A stretch of DNA of 64,000 bases from Undibacterium hunanense (GCF_014284335.1 NZ_JACOGF010000002.1:638659-702658), one strand, 5' to 3'; counted from the stretch's first letter, positions 54,970 to 64,000 are shown. Numbers and translations: made by a program. Notes: generated from the letters alone by a model not told the origin.

Positions 54970-55913
54970 TGACTAGCCTATTTTCACAAAGTGCTGAGGC
55001 CAGCGAAGTGGACGCACACGATCCGGCGCATGCAACACCGCAGTCAGGCTCAGGTCGTAATGTGGCAGAAGCTGGTTATAACTTTGCCTACCTGGATGAA
55101 CAAACCAAGCGCATGATACGCCGCGCCATCCTGAAGGCTGTCGCCATACCGGGTTATCAAGTGCCTTTCGGGGGCCGTGAAATGCCTTTGCCATATGGCT
55201 GGGGTACCGGTGGCATACAGGTGACAGCTGCCATCATCGGCCAGGACGATGTGTTGAAAGTCATCGACCAGGGTTCGGACGATACCACCAATGCCGTCAA
55301 TATCCGCCGCTTCTTCAAGCGCACCACGGGTGTCGCCACGACAGAAAAAACCACTGAGGCAAGCGTCATACAGACGCGCCACCGGATACCGGAAACACCA
55401 CTGGCCGCCGGGCAGATCATGGTCTACCAGGTGCCGATTCCCGAGCCGCTGCGCTGGCTGGAACCAAGCGAAACCGAAACACGGAAGTATCATGCCATGG
55501 CTGATTATGGGCTGATGAGCGTCAAGCTGTATGAAGACATCGCCCGTTTGGGAAAGATTGAAACGTCCTACGATTATCCGGTCATCGTCAATGGTCGTTA
55601 TCTGATGCGTCCTTCACCCATTCCTAAATTTGATAATCCAAAAATGCATCAGAATCCGGCCTTGCAACTGTTTGGGGCCGGGCGCGAAAAACGCATTTTT
55701 GCAGTACCGCCGTATACCGATGTCAAAAGCCTGGATTTTGAAGATTATCCTTTTGAAATCGAACGCTGGGAACACCGTTGCGCTATGTGTGATGCAGACG
55801 ACAGTTTTCTGGATGAAGTGATCGTCGATGACCAGGGTGTGCGCATGTTTGTATGCAGTGACACTGACTATTGCCGTACACGTCGTGAAACCCAGGGCAA
55901 GGCAGAGGCATGA
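54966..55913 (+). CDS. phnJ: Carbon-phosphorus lyase (radical SAM) PhnJ
   Basis: The enzyme that breaks the C-P bond using SAM and an iron-sulfur cluster. The 315-residue protein carries Cys272, Cys275, Cys297 and Cys303, spaced C-x2-C-x21-C-x5-C exactly as in the characterised enzyme. A glycine in GWGTGGIQVT (near residue 82) fits the glycyl-radical position. An extra N-terminal arm of about 30 residues precedes the conserved YNFAYLDEQTKRMIRRAILKA. It overlaps phnI and phnK. Confidence 0.97.
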   Translation: MMTSLFSQSAEASEVDAHDPAHATPQSGSGRNVAEAGYNFAYLDEQTKRMIRRAILKAVAIPGYQVPFGGREMPLPYGWGTGGIQVTAAIIGQDDVLKVIDQGSDDTTNAVNIRRFFKRTTGVATTEKTTEASVIQTRHRIPETPLAAGQIMVYQVPIPEPLRWLEPSETETRKYHAMADYGLMSVKLYEDIARLGKIETSYDYPVIVNGRYLMRPSPIPKFDNPKMHQNPALQLFGAGREKRIFAVPPYTDVKSLDFEDYPFEIERWEHRCAMCDADDSFLDEVIVDDQGVRMFVCSDTDYCRTRRETQGKAEA

Positions 55914-56701
55914 TGCACATTATGGAAGACAGAAGTCCACTGTTGCAGGCGATTGATGTCAGCAAGTTTTATGCGGGCAAACTGGCTTGTGGACCGGTCA
56001 GTCTGGACCTGTATCCGGGTGAAGTACTGGGTATAGTCGGTGAATCAGGTTCAGGCAAATCCACTCTGTTGAATTGCCTTGCCGGCCAACTGGCACCGGA
56101 ACAGGGGCAGGTGCTGTTTCATACGCGTGATGAAGGTGTGGTTGAACTGTTTTCCATCAGCGAAGCCAGGCGACGCCTGCTTTCGCGCACCGACTGGGGC
56201 TTTGTGCACCAGAGCGCCAGAGATGGTTTGCGCGTCGAAGTATCTGCCGGTGCGAATGTCGGTGAACGCCTGATGGCAGTCGGCGCCCGGCACTACGGCA
56301 AGATACGTGCTGAAGCCACAGACTGGCTGCAAAGAGTGGAAATCGATGTCTCACGCATTGATGATTTGCCGCGCGATTTTTCTGGTGGCATGCAACAGCG
56401 CCTGCAAATTGCCCGCAATCTGGTGACCAAACCGCGTCTGATCTTCATGGATGAACCGACCGCCAGCCTGGATGTATCCGTGCAGGCGCGCCTGCTGGAT
56501 TTGTTACGGCAACTGGTGTCGCAATTGCAGGTTGCTGCCGTCATCGTGACCCATGACCTGGCCGTGGCACGCCTGCTGGCCCACCGCCTGATGGTGATGC
56601 GTCAGGGGCAGGTGGTGGAACAGGGTCTGACCGATCAGGTGCTTGATGATCCGCAACATCCCTACACCCAGCTACTGGTTTCTTCCGTCCTGCAGGCATG
56701 A
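55910..56701 (+). CDS. phnK: C-P lyase-associated ABC ATPase PhnK
   Basis: A 263-residue ABC-type protein that binds the PhnGHIJ core. It has Walker A GESGSGKST, Q-loop WGFVHQSARDGLRVEVSAGANVGERLMA (the PhnK-specific ARDGLR), signature FSGGMQQRLQIAR and Walker B LIFMDEPTASLD. No permease partner exists, consistent with a structural or energetic role in the lyase complex. Two adjacent ATGs (55910 and 55913) overlap the phnJ stop. Confidence 0.95.
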   Translation: MMHIMEDRSPLLQAIDVSKFYAGKLACGPVSLDLYPGEVLGIVGESGSGKSTLLNCLAGQLAPEQGQVLFHTRDEGVVELFSISEARRRLLSRTDWGFVHQSARDGLRVEVSAGANVGERLMAVGARHYGKIRAEATDWLQRVEIDVSRIDDLPRDFSGGMQQRLQIARNLVTKPRLIFMDEPTASLDVSVQARLLDLLRQLVSQLQVAAVIVTHDLAVARLLAHRLMVMRQGQVVEQGLTDQVLDDPQHPYTQLLVSSVLQA

Positions 56702-56710
56702 GGAAAGCAT

Positions 56711-57421
56711 ATGTCACGACGAATTGAAGTGAATGGCCTGAGCAAGGATTTCACCCTGCATTTGCAGGGCGGCCAGCAGATGTCCATCCTGTCCGGCATA
56801 GACATGCAGGTGGATGCCGGTGAATGTGTGGTGATCCATGCACCATCCGGTGCCGGCAAGAGTACCTTGCTGCGCAGCCTGTATGCGAATTATCGCGCCA
56901 GCAGCGGCCAGGTCAATATCTGGCATGACGGTGCATGGGTGGATGTGCAGTCCGCCCCGGCAAGACAGGTGCTGACTGTGCGGCATCATACCCTGGGTTT
57001 TGTCACCCAGTTCCTGCGCGTAATACCCCGCATTTCCACACTGGATCTGGTGGCCGAACCCCTGATCAATCGCGGCGTGGAAAAACAGGTCGCACATGAA
57101 CAGGCGGAAGAATTATTGTCGCGCCTGCGCATACCAAAGCGCTTGTGGCACATCCCGCCAGCCACTTTTTCTGGCGGTGAGCAACAGCGGGTAAACATTG
57201 CGCGCACCATGATTTGTGATTATCCGATTTTATTGCTGGACGAACCCACCGCCTCACTGGATGAAGCAAATCGTGGCACAGTGATAGACATGATCAATGC
57301 AGCGCGTGAACGCGGTGTAGCTGTCGTCGGCATTTTCCATGATGAAGCAGTGCGCCAGGCCCTGGCGACCCGGATTTTTTCCATACCCGCAGCGCAAGCT
57401 GTTTCTTTGGTCGCAGCATGA
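56711..57421 (+). CDS. phnL: C-P lyase-associated ABC ATPase PhnL
   Basis: A 236-residue ABC protein that joins PhnK on the lyase core. It has FTLHLQGGQQMSIL near the start, Walker A APSGAGKST, LGFVTQFLRVIPRISTLDLVAEPL, signature FSGGEQQRVNIAR and Walker B LLLDEPTASLD. It starts 9 bases after phnK with GAGGAAAG before the ATG, and phnM follows. Confidence 0.95.
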   Translation: MSRRIEVNGLSKDFTLHLQGGQQMSILSGIDMQVDAGECVVIHAPSGAGKSTLLRSLYANYRASSGQVNIWHDGAWVDVQSAPARQVLTVRHHTLGFVTQFLRVIPRISTLDLVAEPLINRGVEKQVAHEQAEELLSRLRIPKRLWHIPPATFSGGEQQRVNIARTMICDYPILLLDEPTASLDEANRGTVIDMINAARERGVAVVGIFHDEAVRQALATRIFSIPAAQAVSLVAA

Positions 57422-57431
57422 CGAATAGAAT

Positions 57432-58574
57432 ATGAACAGAATAGAAAACGCACACATCGTCCTGGCTGACGAAATCATGCATGGCATGATGGTGACAGAG
57501 CAGGGCAGGATAAGCGATCTGGCAGAAGCCGCCCGTATGTCTGCTGTAACTGCAACCGAAGACTGGGAAGGCGATTATCTGCTGCCCGGCATGGTAGAAC
57601 TGCATACCGATAATCTGGAAAAGCACTTGATGCCCCGACCCAAGGTCAGGTGGCCTACACTGCCTGCCATTCTTGCGCATGATGTCCAGGTCGCTGCATC
57701 TGGCATTACCACGGTGCTGGATGCGATTTCAGTCGGTGATATCGATACCGACAGCATGCGTAATGACACTTTACAAGCCTGTACTGAAGGCTTGCGTCTG
57801 GCCGCTGATGCCGGTATTTTGCGTGCCGATCATTTCCTGCACATGCGTCTGGAACTGGCAGAAGAAAATCTGCTGGACATGTTTGCCCCTTATCTGAATG
57901 ACGACAGATTGAAACTGGTTTCGCTGATGGACCATACTCCTGGCCAAAGGCAATGGACAGATCTGAGCCATTATCGCACCTATGTATCCGGCAAGCGTGG
58001 CTGGAGCGAGGATAAGGTCGAATCCATGCTTGAACATCTGTTCATTCGTCAGCAAGCCTATGCTGCATCCAATCGTCGCAGCATAGTCAGCAGTTGTCGC
58101 GCTCTGGATAATCCCGTGCCTCTGGCGACCCATGATGACACAACGGTAGAGCATGTGGCCGAAGGCGTCGACGATGGTGTGACGATTTCCGAATTCCCGA
58201 CCACCGTGGCTGCTGCCAAGGCTGCGCGTGAACAAGGCCTGGGCATCATCATGGGCGCACCAAATGTGGTGCGTGGCGGATCGCATTCGGGCAATGTATC
58301 TGCTGCTGAACTCGCCAGACTCGATTTACTGGATGTATTGTCGTCCGATTATGTTCCAGCCAGCCTGTTGCATGCGGCTTTCCTGTTGCAGGATGAAGGC
58401 TTCAGCCTGCCCAAGGCTGTGGCAACCGTGACGCGTAATCCGGCCCGCATGATAGGTCTGCATGACAGGGGAGAAATTGCCGTGGGCTTGCGTGCCGACT
58501 ATTTGCGTGTGCGCGTGGTGCAGGGCATACCTGTGGTAATGGGTGTGTGGAAGGCGGGGCGGCAGATCGCTTGA
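57432..58574 (+). CDS. phnM: Alpha-D-ribose 1-methylphosphonate 5-triphosphate diphosphatase PhnM
   Basis: Removes pyrophosphate from the ribose triphosphate adduct before C-P cleavage. The 380-residue amidohydrolase matches the canonical enzyme: PGMVELHTDNLEKHLMPRPKVRW, AGILRADHFLHMRLEL, PLATHDDTTVEHV, GAPNVVRGGSHSGNVSAAELA. It is the last gene of the phnGHIJKLM unit and ends at a strong terminator. It is the standard copy, whereas the gene at 51357-52562 is the divergent one. Confidence 0.96.
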   Translation: MNRIENAHIVLADEIMHGMMVTEQGRISDLAEAARMSAVTATEDWEGDYLLPGMVELHTDNLEKHLMPRPKVRWPTLPAILAHDVQVAASGITTVLDAISVGDIDTDSMRNDTLQACTEGLRLAADAGILRADHFLHMRLELAEENLLDMFAPYLNDDRLKLVSLMDHTPGQRQWTDLSHYRTYVSGKRGWSEDKVESMLEHLFIRQQAYAASNRRSIVSSCRALDNPVPLATHDDTTVEHVAEGVDDGVTISEFPTTVAAAKAAREQGLGIIMGAPNVVRGGSHSGNVSAAELARLDLLDVLSSDYVPASLLHAAFLLQDEGFSLPKAVATVTRNPARMIGLHDRGEIAVGLRADYLRVRVVQGIPVVMGVWKAGRQIA

Positions 58575-58591
58575 TTCTGCTAAAAATAGGA

Positions 58592-58623
58592 ACAAAGGCA
58601 GCTTGCAAGCTGCCTTTGTTTTT
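58592..58623. terminator. Bidirectional rho-independent terminator
   Basis: A perfect palindrome, acaaaggcagctt-gc-aagctgcctttgt (58592-58619), followed by a T-run, between convergent phnM and ttcA. Confidence 0.92.
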
Positions 58624-58634
58624 CCGGACGCAGT

Positions 58635-59576
58635 TTAATCCTGATCCAGATGCAGGGAAATCACACCGGTAGCCGGTGTCGCACAAGGCTCATCGTCAAA
58701 GGCGATATCGCCGTTGGGGTTCGCTTCGCCATCGATTTTCAGGTCAGTGAAATTGAACAGTTTCTTGTCCATCAGATGGGAAGGGGCGACGGTAGACAGT
58801 GATGCAAAAATATTGTCCACGCGGCCAGGGAATTTCTTGTCCCATTCACGCATCAAACCCTTGATCTGCTTGCGTTGCAGGTTTTCTTGCGAGCCGCACA
58901 GGTCGCAGGGGATGATGGGGAAGTTTTTGACTTCGGCATAGCGTTCAGTGTCAGATTCTTTCACATAGGCCAGCGGGCGGATGACGATGTGTTTGCCGTC
59001 ATCGGATTGCAGCTTGGCCGGCATGCCTTTCAGCTTGCCACCGAAGAACATATTCAGGAAAAAAGTCTCAAGGATATCGTCACGGTGATGGCCGAGGGCA
59101 ATTTTGGTTGCACCCAGCTCATCCGCCACGCGGTACAAAATACCGCGACGCAGGCGTGAACACAGCGAGCAGGTGGTTTTACCTTCTGGTATCAGGCGTT
59201 TGACGATGCTATAGGTATCCTGATTTTCGATATGGTAAGGAATCCCCAGTTTTTCCAGATAGGCCGGCAGGATATGATCAGGGAAGTTGGGTTGCTTCTG
59301 ATCCAGGTTGACGGCGACGATATCGAAATTGATAGGCGCACGTTCACGCAGGGTCATCAGGATATCCAGCAGGGCATAGCTATCCTTGCCACCGGACAGG
59401 CAGACCATGACCTTGTCGCCTTCTTCTATCATATTGAAATCACCAATCGCCTGGCCAACCAGGCGACACAAGCGTTTGTGCAGCTTATTGTTTTCGTAGG
59501 TGATTTTTTCTTGCGATTTGGCCGTGGTTTTTACTTCCACCTCGGCTTCCATCAATGTTTCAGTCAGAGCTTGCAT
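58635..59576 (-). CDS. ttcA: tRNA 2-thiocytidine biosynthesis protein TtcA
   Basis: Thiolates cytidine 32 of certain tRNAs. The 313-residue enzyme has the PP-loop SGGKDS (61-66), the CxxC pairs Cys136/Cys139 ([11 protein letters not shown]) and Cys224/Cys227 (IPCDLCGS), and the [19 protein letters not shown] segment. These cysteines bind the Fe-S cluster in the family. A short family-variable tail follows. The unit with folB and an SDR gene is common in Burkholderiales. Confidence 0.96.
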   Translation of the reverse strand: MQALTETLMEAEVEVKTTAKSQEKITYENNKLHKRLCRLVGQAIGDFNMIEEGDKVMVCLSGGKDSYALLDILMTLRERAPINFDIVAVNLDQKQPNFPDHILPAYLEKLGIPYHIENQDTYSIVKRLIPEGKTTCSLCSRLRRGILYRVADELGATKIALGHHRDDILETFFLNMFFGGKLKGMPAKLQSDDGKHIVIRPLAYVKESDTERYAEVKNFPIIPCDLCGSQENLQRKQIKGLMREWDKKFPGRVDNIFASLSTVAPSHLMDKKLFNFTDLKIDGEANPNGDIAFDDEPCATPATGVISLHLDQD

Positions 59577-59596
59577 GATAGGTTTTAAATTAAGGC

Positions 59597-59995
59597 TTAA
59601 ATGTCGGTTTTGATCTGGAATACTTCCACGCCTACGCCTTCGCAGTCAGGATAGACGTCGGGTTTCATGGTGGAGATGCGTACCGCACGTACTCGTGGGT
59701 GTGCCAGCATGATTCTGGCGACATCGTCACACAGGGTTTCCTGCAAGTGTACATGACCCTTGGCAATGCGGTCAGCAATCGTGCAGCGCATGAAATCATA
59801 GTCTACAACTTCTTCCAGCTGGTCGTTTTTGGGTGTGGACAAGGCCAATGGAATATACAGATCCACATTGAAGAGCACACGTTGTTCGCCTTTTTTCTCG
59901 AACTCATGCACACCGATATTGATGGAAATTTCATAATCGCGCAAAAACAGGCGACGGCAATCGGCGAGCTGGGGGTGGTGCAGGATGGATAACAT
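59597..59995 (-). CDS. folB: Dihydroneopterin aldolase
   Basis: Folate pathway enzyme of 132 residues that cleaves dihydroneopterin to hydroxymethyl-dihydropterin. The FolB fold is shown by [33 protein letters not shown], a [15 protein letters not shown] helix and [33 protein letters not shown] 59995 ([10 protein letters not shown]) has AGGA before it; the longer frame reads out-of-phase SDR sequence. It lies between the SDR gene and ttcA. Confidence 0.93.
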   Translation of the reverse strand: MLSILHHPQLADCRRLFLRDYEISINIGVHEFEKKGEQRVLFNVDLYIPLALSTPKNDQLEEVVDYDFMRCTIADRIAKGHVHLQETLCDDVARIMLAHPRVRAVRISTMKPDVYPDCEGVGVEVFQIKTDI

Positions 59996-60009
59996 AATGG
60001 TCCTGATGA

Positions 60010-60813
60010 TTAAGTTGGAATAGGGTTGTTGGCAGTCGCCAGAAACATGACGTCGCGCTGCAGGGGAATCAGATGCTGGCCCCCGTCCACCAGTACCGTG
60101 GTACCGGTGATGGCCGGACTGTCCGCCAGAAAACAGATGGTACGGGCAATATCTTCCGGTGTGCTTGACTGACCCAGTGGCGTGACTTGATGCGCCTGCT
60201 GGAAATCGGCCGCACTCTGGTGGCCGGATACCATGGTAATGCCAGGTGCCACACCGACTACCCGCACGGTCGGTGCCAGCGCTTGCGCCAGCGTCGTGGT
60301 CGCGCATTGCAGGGCGGCCTTGGACAGGGTGTAAGACAAGAAATCGGGATTGAGGTTATACAGCTTCTGATCCAGCAGGTTGATGACGCAGGCCTGTGTG
60401 CCGCTTGCAGTTGCTGTATGCAGCGCCTGCGCCAGTATCACCGGAGCTGCCAGATTCGCGTGCATGTGCCGGTCCAGACTCAATTGGCTGAAACTGTGGA
60501 CATCATCTTCTGCAAATAACGAGGCATTGTTGACGATGCAGTCTATCTTGCCCATTGCAGCGATTGCTGCCGGTAACAGCGCGCGCGTCGCCGCTTCATC
60601 GGCAAGGTCTGCCTGCAAGGCATGGGCACGACGACCCAGTGCCTGGATTTCTGTGACCAGTGTCTGCGCCTCTTCCGCCGAATTGCCATAATGGACAGCA
60701 ATATCCCAGCCCCTGTGCGCCATGTACAGGGCGATATGCCGCCCTATGCGTTTGGCTGCACCGGTGATCAGCGCAGTGCGGGCAGTGTGATTATTGCTGC
60801 TTATATTACTCAT
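60010..60813 (-). CDS. SDR-family oxidoreductase, FolM/pteridine reductase-like
   Basis: A 267-residue Rossmann NAD(P)H reductase. It has the nucleotide loop TGAAKRIGRHIA (with the Arg typical of pteridine reductases), NNAS, and the catalytic YTLSK (Tyr-x3-Lys). It ends near VLVDGGQHL. Directly before folB, it probably reduces dihydromonapterin or dihydrofolate (inference from the RIG loop and context). ATG 60813 is taken as start. Confidence 0.87.
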   Translation of the reverse strand: MSNISSNNHTARTALITGAAKRIGRHIALYMAHRGWDIAVHYGNSAEEAQTLVTEIQALGRRAHALQADLADEAATRALLPAAIAAMGKIDCIVNNASLFAEDDVHSFSQLSLDRHMHANLAAPVILAQALHTATASGTQACVINLLDQKLYNLNPDFLSYTLSKAALQCATTTLAQALAPTVRVVGVAPGITMVSGHQSAADFQQAHQVTPLGQSSTPEDIARTICFLADSPAITGTTVLVDGGQHLIPLQRDVMFLATANNPIPT

Positions 60814-60858
60814 GGAAATTCTTAACAAGGATTAAGGCGTTTTTAATACAATGCGGCT

Positions 60859-62031
60859 ATGCATAAATTATCTCTACCTGTGCCGGGCGATGATGCGCTG
60901 GCTGCTTCATCTGCTTTGCAACAACTGATTATCGACGACATCTGCCAACATCAGGGCTGGATACCATTTTCGCGTTACATGGAACTGGCACTGTATGCGC
61001 CGGATCTGGGTTATTACAGCGGTGGTGCCACCAAACTGGGCAAAGACGGTGATTTTACAACCGCACCGGAAATGTCATCCTTGTTTGGTGCTGCGCTGGC
61101 TACACTGGCGAGCCACATTTTTACCCATACCCGGGCCGAAATCATGGAGTTCGGTGCTGGTACAGGTAAGCTCGCGCTTGATTTTTTGTCGGAATGTCAA
61201 TTGTCTGGAATAGCGATAGACCGCTATTTTATCGTGGAATTGTCTGGTGAGCTGCGTGCACGGCAGGAAGAATTGTTGAAAAGCTTCCCACAGGTGACAT
61301 GGTTGCAAGAAATGCCAGATTCTTTTTCTGGCCTGGTGCTGGGGAATGAGGTGCTGGATGCGATGCCGGTTGACCTGGTCATCAAGACTGCGGATGGCTG
61401 GCGTGAGGTCGGTGTTGCCGTTGTTGATGAAGACAGCAGCCCCAGGTTGATTTACCGGGAACTTGCCGGGCAGCTTTGTCATCCGGACAAGATTGCACAA
61501 ATCCCGGATGCGGATGCGCTGCCGGTAGGTTACCTGACCGAAGTGCATGCCGTCGCCAGCGGTTTCATGCGCAGTATTGCCAGGATGCTGCTGAAAAGCC
61601 AGGGAACTACGGCTGCCATTTTCATTGATTATGGTTTTCCGGCGGCAGAGTATTATCATCCGCAACGCCTGCAAGGCAGCCTGATGTGCCATTACCGGCA
61701 TCATGCTCATCCTGATCCGTTTTACCTGCCCGGCTTGCAGGACATTACTGCGCACGTTGATTTTACTGCCATGGCCAGGGCTGCTCTGGATGAGGGACTG
61801 GAGCTGTTGAGCTACAGCAGTCAGGCCGGGTTTTTAATGGCCGCCGGCATCGCCGGTTTGCTGACACGTACCCCGGCAGACCAGGTCATGCAGTATCTGC
61901 CACAGGCAAATGCGCTGCAAAAACTGGTGTCGCCAGCAGAAATGGGTGAGTTGTTCAAGGTGTTGATCGTGGGTCAGCGACTGGAACTGCCGGAAAATTT
62001 ACTGCGACTGGATCGCAGCCATCGCTTATGA
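60859..62031 (+). CDS. SAM-dependent methyltransferase, MidA/NDUFAF7 family
   Basis: A 390-residue DUF185-type arginine methyltransferase. It has GWIPFSRYMELALYAPDLGYYSGGATKLGKDGDFTTAPEMSSLFGAALA, then the SAM loop IMEFGAGTGKLALDFL, and VLGNEVLDAMPVDL. The mitochondrial homologue methylates a complex I subunit; the bacterial target is unknown. It is divergent from the SDR-folB-ttcA unit with 45 bases between starts. A short hairpin follows. Confidence 0.92.
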   Translation: MHKLSLPVPGDDALAASSALQQLIIDDICQHQGWIPFSRYMELALYAPDLGYYSGGATKLGKDGDFTTAPEMSSLFGAALATLASHIFTHTRAEIMEFGAGTGKLALDFLSECQLSGIAIDRYFIVELSGELRARQEELLKSFPQVTWLQEMPDSFSGLVLGNEVLDAMPVDLVIKTADGWREVGVAVVDEDSSPRLIYRELAGQLCHPDKIAQIPDADALPVGYLTEVHAVASGFMRSIARMLLKSQGTTAAIFIDYGFPAAEYYHPQRLQGSLMCHYRHHAHPDPFYLPGLQDITAHVDFTAMARAALDEGLELLSYSSQAGFLMAAGIAGLLTRTPADQVMQYLPQANALQKLVSPAEMGELFKVLIVGQRLELPENLLRLDRSHRL

Positions 62032-62038
62032 TGCGTGG

Positions 62039-62066
62039 AAGCTACAATGAGTTCTAGTAGCTTTTT
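62039..62066 (+). terminator. Terminator candidate after midA-like gene
   Basis: aagctac (62039-62045) and gtagctt (62057-62063) form a 7-bp stem followed by ttt. Confidence 0.55.
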
Positions 62067-62113
62067 GAAAACTTATTCACTGGCATATAGACCAATTTGA
62101 TCTGGAGTTTCCT

Positions 62114-62311
62114 TTGCTGCGCTGGGTTGTGACCATCTTCATTGTCGTCGTTGTATTTTCCAGCTTATTGCCATGGCTGGAAAAATTCGGCATAGGTCGC
62201 CTGCCGGGCGATCTGCGTTTTCGGCTGTTTGGCCGGACTTTCTCTTTCCCTTTTGCCTCGACCATCCTGATATCTCTATTGGTTTTGCTGCTGGCGAAGA
62301 TATTCAAATAA
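62114..62311 (+). CDS. DUF2905 small membrane protein
   Basis: A 65-residue protein with two hydrophobic helices (about 2-20 and 46-63) flanking the conserved turn GIGRLPGDLRFRLFGRTFSFPF, the DUF2905 signature. Function unknown. The only in-frame start is TTG 62114, backed by a TGGAG ribosome site 7 bases upstream. Confidence 0.85.
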   Translation: MLRWVVTIFIVVVVFSSLLPWLEKFGIGRLPGDLRFRLFGRTFSFPFASTILISLLVLLLAKIFK

Positions 62312-62553
62312 AAAGCTGTTGCAAAAGCGCGCCTGGCACCCCCAAAACTATTAAATATGTTAAAGCCTTGCAACAATGTTGCTGCTTGGGGGTAAAGTTT
62401 CCATATGAATGCGCCGTCACTTTAATATAATGAAATAGACTTTTTTCTATTTTGAGGCCGTGCTGACTCTCGGGGGAGAGGGGGCAGCATGCCTGACAGC
62501 GATATAAATAATAATTAAATAATAATTAAACAATAATTACGCTAAAGGTTGAA
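62312..62553. other. Intergenic with stem-loop and AT-rich repeat
   Basis: acccccaa (62338-62345) pairs with ttgggggt (62386-62393), enclosing gcaac/gttgc. A TATAAT stands at 62426-62431. An aataataatta-type repeat (62503-62540) precedes the next gene, whose ribosome site is AAAGG. Confidence 0.45.
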
Positions 62554-64000
62554 ATGAGCGAACTCAGCGACATTCGGGCATTGCTCATTGAGCCGCATTC
62601 AGGCATGCGGGTCAGTTTGCACAATATGTTGAATCTGTGCGGCATCACCAAGATAGAACATGGCTTGTCTGCCGGTACGGCAGTGCGCGCGATTCAGGCC
62701 AAAGTCTTTGATCTGATACTGTGCGAGTACGATCTTGGCGTTGGCCAGGATGGTCAGCAATTGCTGGAAGACATGCGCCACCACAAGCTGGCCCCTTTAT
62801 CCACGATTTTCATCATGGTGACGGCAGAGCGTTCTTATGCCAAGGTCGTCAGCGCCGCCGAACTGGCACCCTCTGACTATTTGCTCAAACCCTTTACCGC
62901 CGACATGCTGCTTGAGCGTGTGATCCGTGCGCTGGAAAAACGCAAGGCCTTCGTCGAGGTGCATAACCTGATGGAACAGGGATCTATCCCGGAAGCCATC
63001 ATGGCTTGCCATCACGGCGAGCGCGATCATCCCAAATATGCGATTGACTTCATGCGCCTGCGCGCCGAATTGCATGTCATACAGGGAGAAGCAGCAGAAG
63101 CTGAGGAATTGTATAAACATTTATTTGAACTCAAAGCCGTTGCCTGGGCCCGGCTGGGTCTGGCAAAGACCTTGTTCATGCAGGGTAAATACCAGGAAGC
63201 CGAAGATATACTGAAAAACTTGGTGGCTGAAAATAGCAAGTACATGGATGCCTATGACTGGCTGGCCAAAACCCATGAAATGGCAGGCGAGTTGCCTGAA
63301 GCGAAGGAAGTTCTGGACATTGCAGTCGGTGTCTCACCCCATGCGGTCAGGCGTTTGCGCAAGCTGGGTCGGATAGCGCTGGAAACCGGCGATATAGAAA
63401 CGGCTGAAAATGTCTTGAAAAAAGTCGTCAGCAAGGCCAAGTTTTCTGAGTTCCGCGACCCCGAAGACCATATGAACCTGGTCAATGCCCTGGTCAAGAA
63501 AGGCGATACTGAGCAGGCCAAATCGGTCATCCGCGATCTGGAAAAGAATATGTCGGGCCTGAAGAAAACTGCCGCAGTAAGGGCAATTTCTGCTGCCATG
63601 GTACATGCCAAAACCGGTGATGCAAGGCTGGCAGAAGAATTGGGGGCTGCGGTCGTCGCCTCGCGTGAAGACATCGGCCTGTCCACGGATGCCAAGCTGG
63701 GCCTGGCAAAAAGTTGCCTGGAAAATGATCAGGAAGACAATGCATCCGAAATCATCCTGGATGTGATGAAAAACGCCAGCGACCAAAACGTCATGTCGCG
63801 CGCATTGGGGGTGTTTGAAAGCGCTGGTAAAGGTCACATCGGCAAGGAACTGGCACAACGCAGCCAAAAAGAAGTCATGGATCTGGTGGCGCTGGGTGTG
63901 CAAAAGGCCAAACAGGGTGATTTCCGTGGTTCGGTTGAACTCATGAGTGCGGCTGCCCGCAAATCGCCGGACAACCCTCAGGTGGTATTGAATGCGGCGC
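62554..64000 (+). CDS. Receiver-domain protein with TPR repeats (3' end outside window)
   Basis: The open frame starts at ATG 62554 and runs off the window (482 codons seen). Residues 1-130 form a CheY-like receiver, but the usual acidic pair is Glu13-Pro14 (LLIEPH) and the phosphoacceptor position holds Glu58 (LILCEYDLG). Thr90 and Lys112 (LLKPFT) are kept. From about 135 it is a chain of TPR-like helix pairs (ARLGLAKTLFMQGKYQEAEDIL, AYDWLAKTHEMAGELPEAKEVL). The altered receiver suggests signalling without ordinary phosphorylation, with the TPRs as a protein-binding platform. Confidence 0.88.
   Translation, partial: MSELSDIRALLIEPHSGMRVSLHNMLNLCGITKIEHGLSAGTAVRAIQAKVFDLILCEYDLGVGQDGQQLLEDMRHHKLAPLSTIFIMVTAERSYAKVVSAAELAPSDYLLKPFTADMLLERVIRALEKRKAFVEVHNLMEQGSIPEAIMACHHGERDHPKYAIDFMRLRAELHVIQGEAAEAEELYKHLFELKAVAWARLGLAKTLFMQGKYQEAEDILKNLVAENSKYMDAYDWLAKTHEMAGELPEAKEVLDIAVGVSPHAVRRLRKLGRIALETGDIETAENVLKKVVSKAKFSEFRDPEDHMNLVNALVKKGDTEQAKSVIRDLEKNMSGLKKTAAVRAISAAMVHAKTGDARLAEELGAAVVASREDIGLSTDAKLGLAKSCLENDQEDNASEIILDVMKNASDQNVMSRALGVFESAGKGHIGKELAQRSQKEVMDLVALGVQKAKQGDFRGSVELMSAAARKSPDNPQVVLNAA

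Overview
The window is chromosomal DNA from a Gram-negative bacterium, most likely a betaproteobacterium of the order Burkholderiales. An Oxalobacteraceae member of moderate GC, such as Undibacterium, would fit. This placement rests on TonB-receptor, RND and lipoprotein genes, Burkholderiales-type neighbourhoods (ttcA-folB-SDR-midA; hmgA-fahA beside a LysR gene) and protein sequence character, and is an inference. Coding density is high. No rRNA, tRNA, CRISPR array, transposase or prophage was seen. Both end genes are cut by the window edges.

Region 1 (1-13.5 kb) is a pectin-utilisation locus. Forward genes encode the end of a TonB-dependent receptor, a rhamnogalacturonan acetylesterase-like SGNH hydrolase, a polygalacturonase fused to a pectin methylesterase, and a Tat-exported GH28 enzyme. 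Facing them, a reverse-strand set encodes a FadR-type regulator, 5-dehydro-4-deoxyglucarate dehydratase, 2-oxoglutarate semialdehyde dehydrogenase, a hexuronate-type MFS transporter and an SMP-30 lactonase. Together they cover pectin to 2-oxoglutarate, except for uronate dehydrogenase and galactarate dehydratase, which are not in the window. Two near-identical palindromic sites mark likely operators of the regulator.

Region 2 (13.9-26 kb) is mixed housekeeping. It holds an ammonium channel with a sigma-54-like promoter and a coupled unknown gene, a nitronate monooxygenase-like flavoenzyme, rlmF, a DUF3455 lipoprotein, a two-component system, a multihaem lipoprotein, thymidine kinase, and an Hsp20 gene with a sigma-32 promoter and a ROSE-type RNA thermometer.

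Region 3 (26-34 kb) is a divalent-metal efflux operon (CzcB-CzcA-CzcC type) divergent from a two-component system. Region 4 (34-46.5 kb) holds an FMN hydroxyacid dehydrogenase, a LysR gene, hmgA-fahA (homogentisate degradation), an ECF sigma/anti-sigma pair, a GNAT acetyltransferase, a DUF4272 protein, LysR-azoR, a pirin and a DoxX protein. It is the richest region for palindromic intergenic repeats, including a roughly 1 kb imperfect inverted repeat at 39.08-40.08 kb.

Region 5 (46.7-58.6 kb) is a complete carbon-phosphorus lyase locus in three transcription units: phnCDE plus an HD-domain gene; a reverse unit of a second phnM and a DUF1045-PhnN fusion; and phnGHIJKLM. Each unit starts behind a recognisable PhoB-box-like sequence. 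No phnP or phnF is present. The 2H-phosphoesterase half of the fusion is a candidate for the missing cyclic phosphodiesterase and is the most interesting lead here.

Region 6 (58.6-64 kb) holds ttcA, folB and a FolM-like reductase (reverse), then midA-like, DUF2905 and a TPR-bearing receiver protein with a glutamate at the phosphoacceptor position, running off the right edge.
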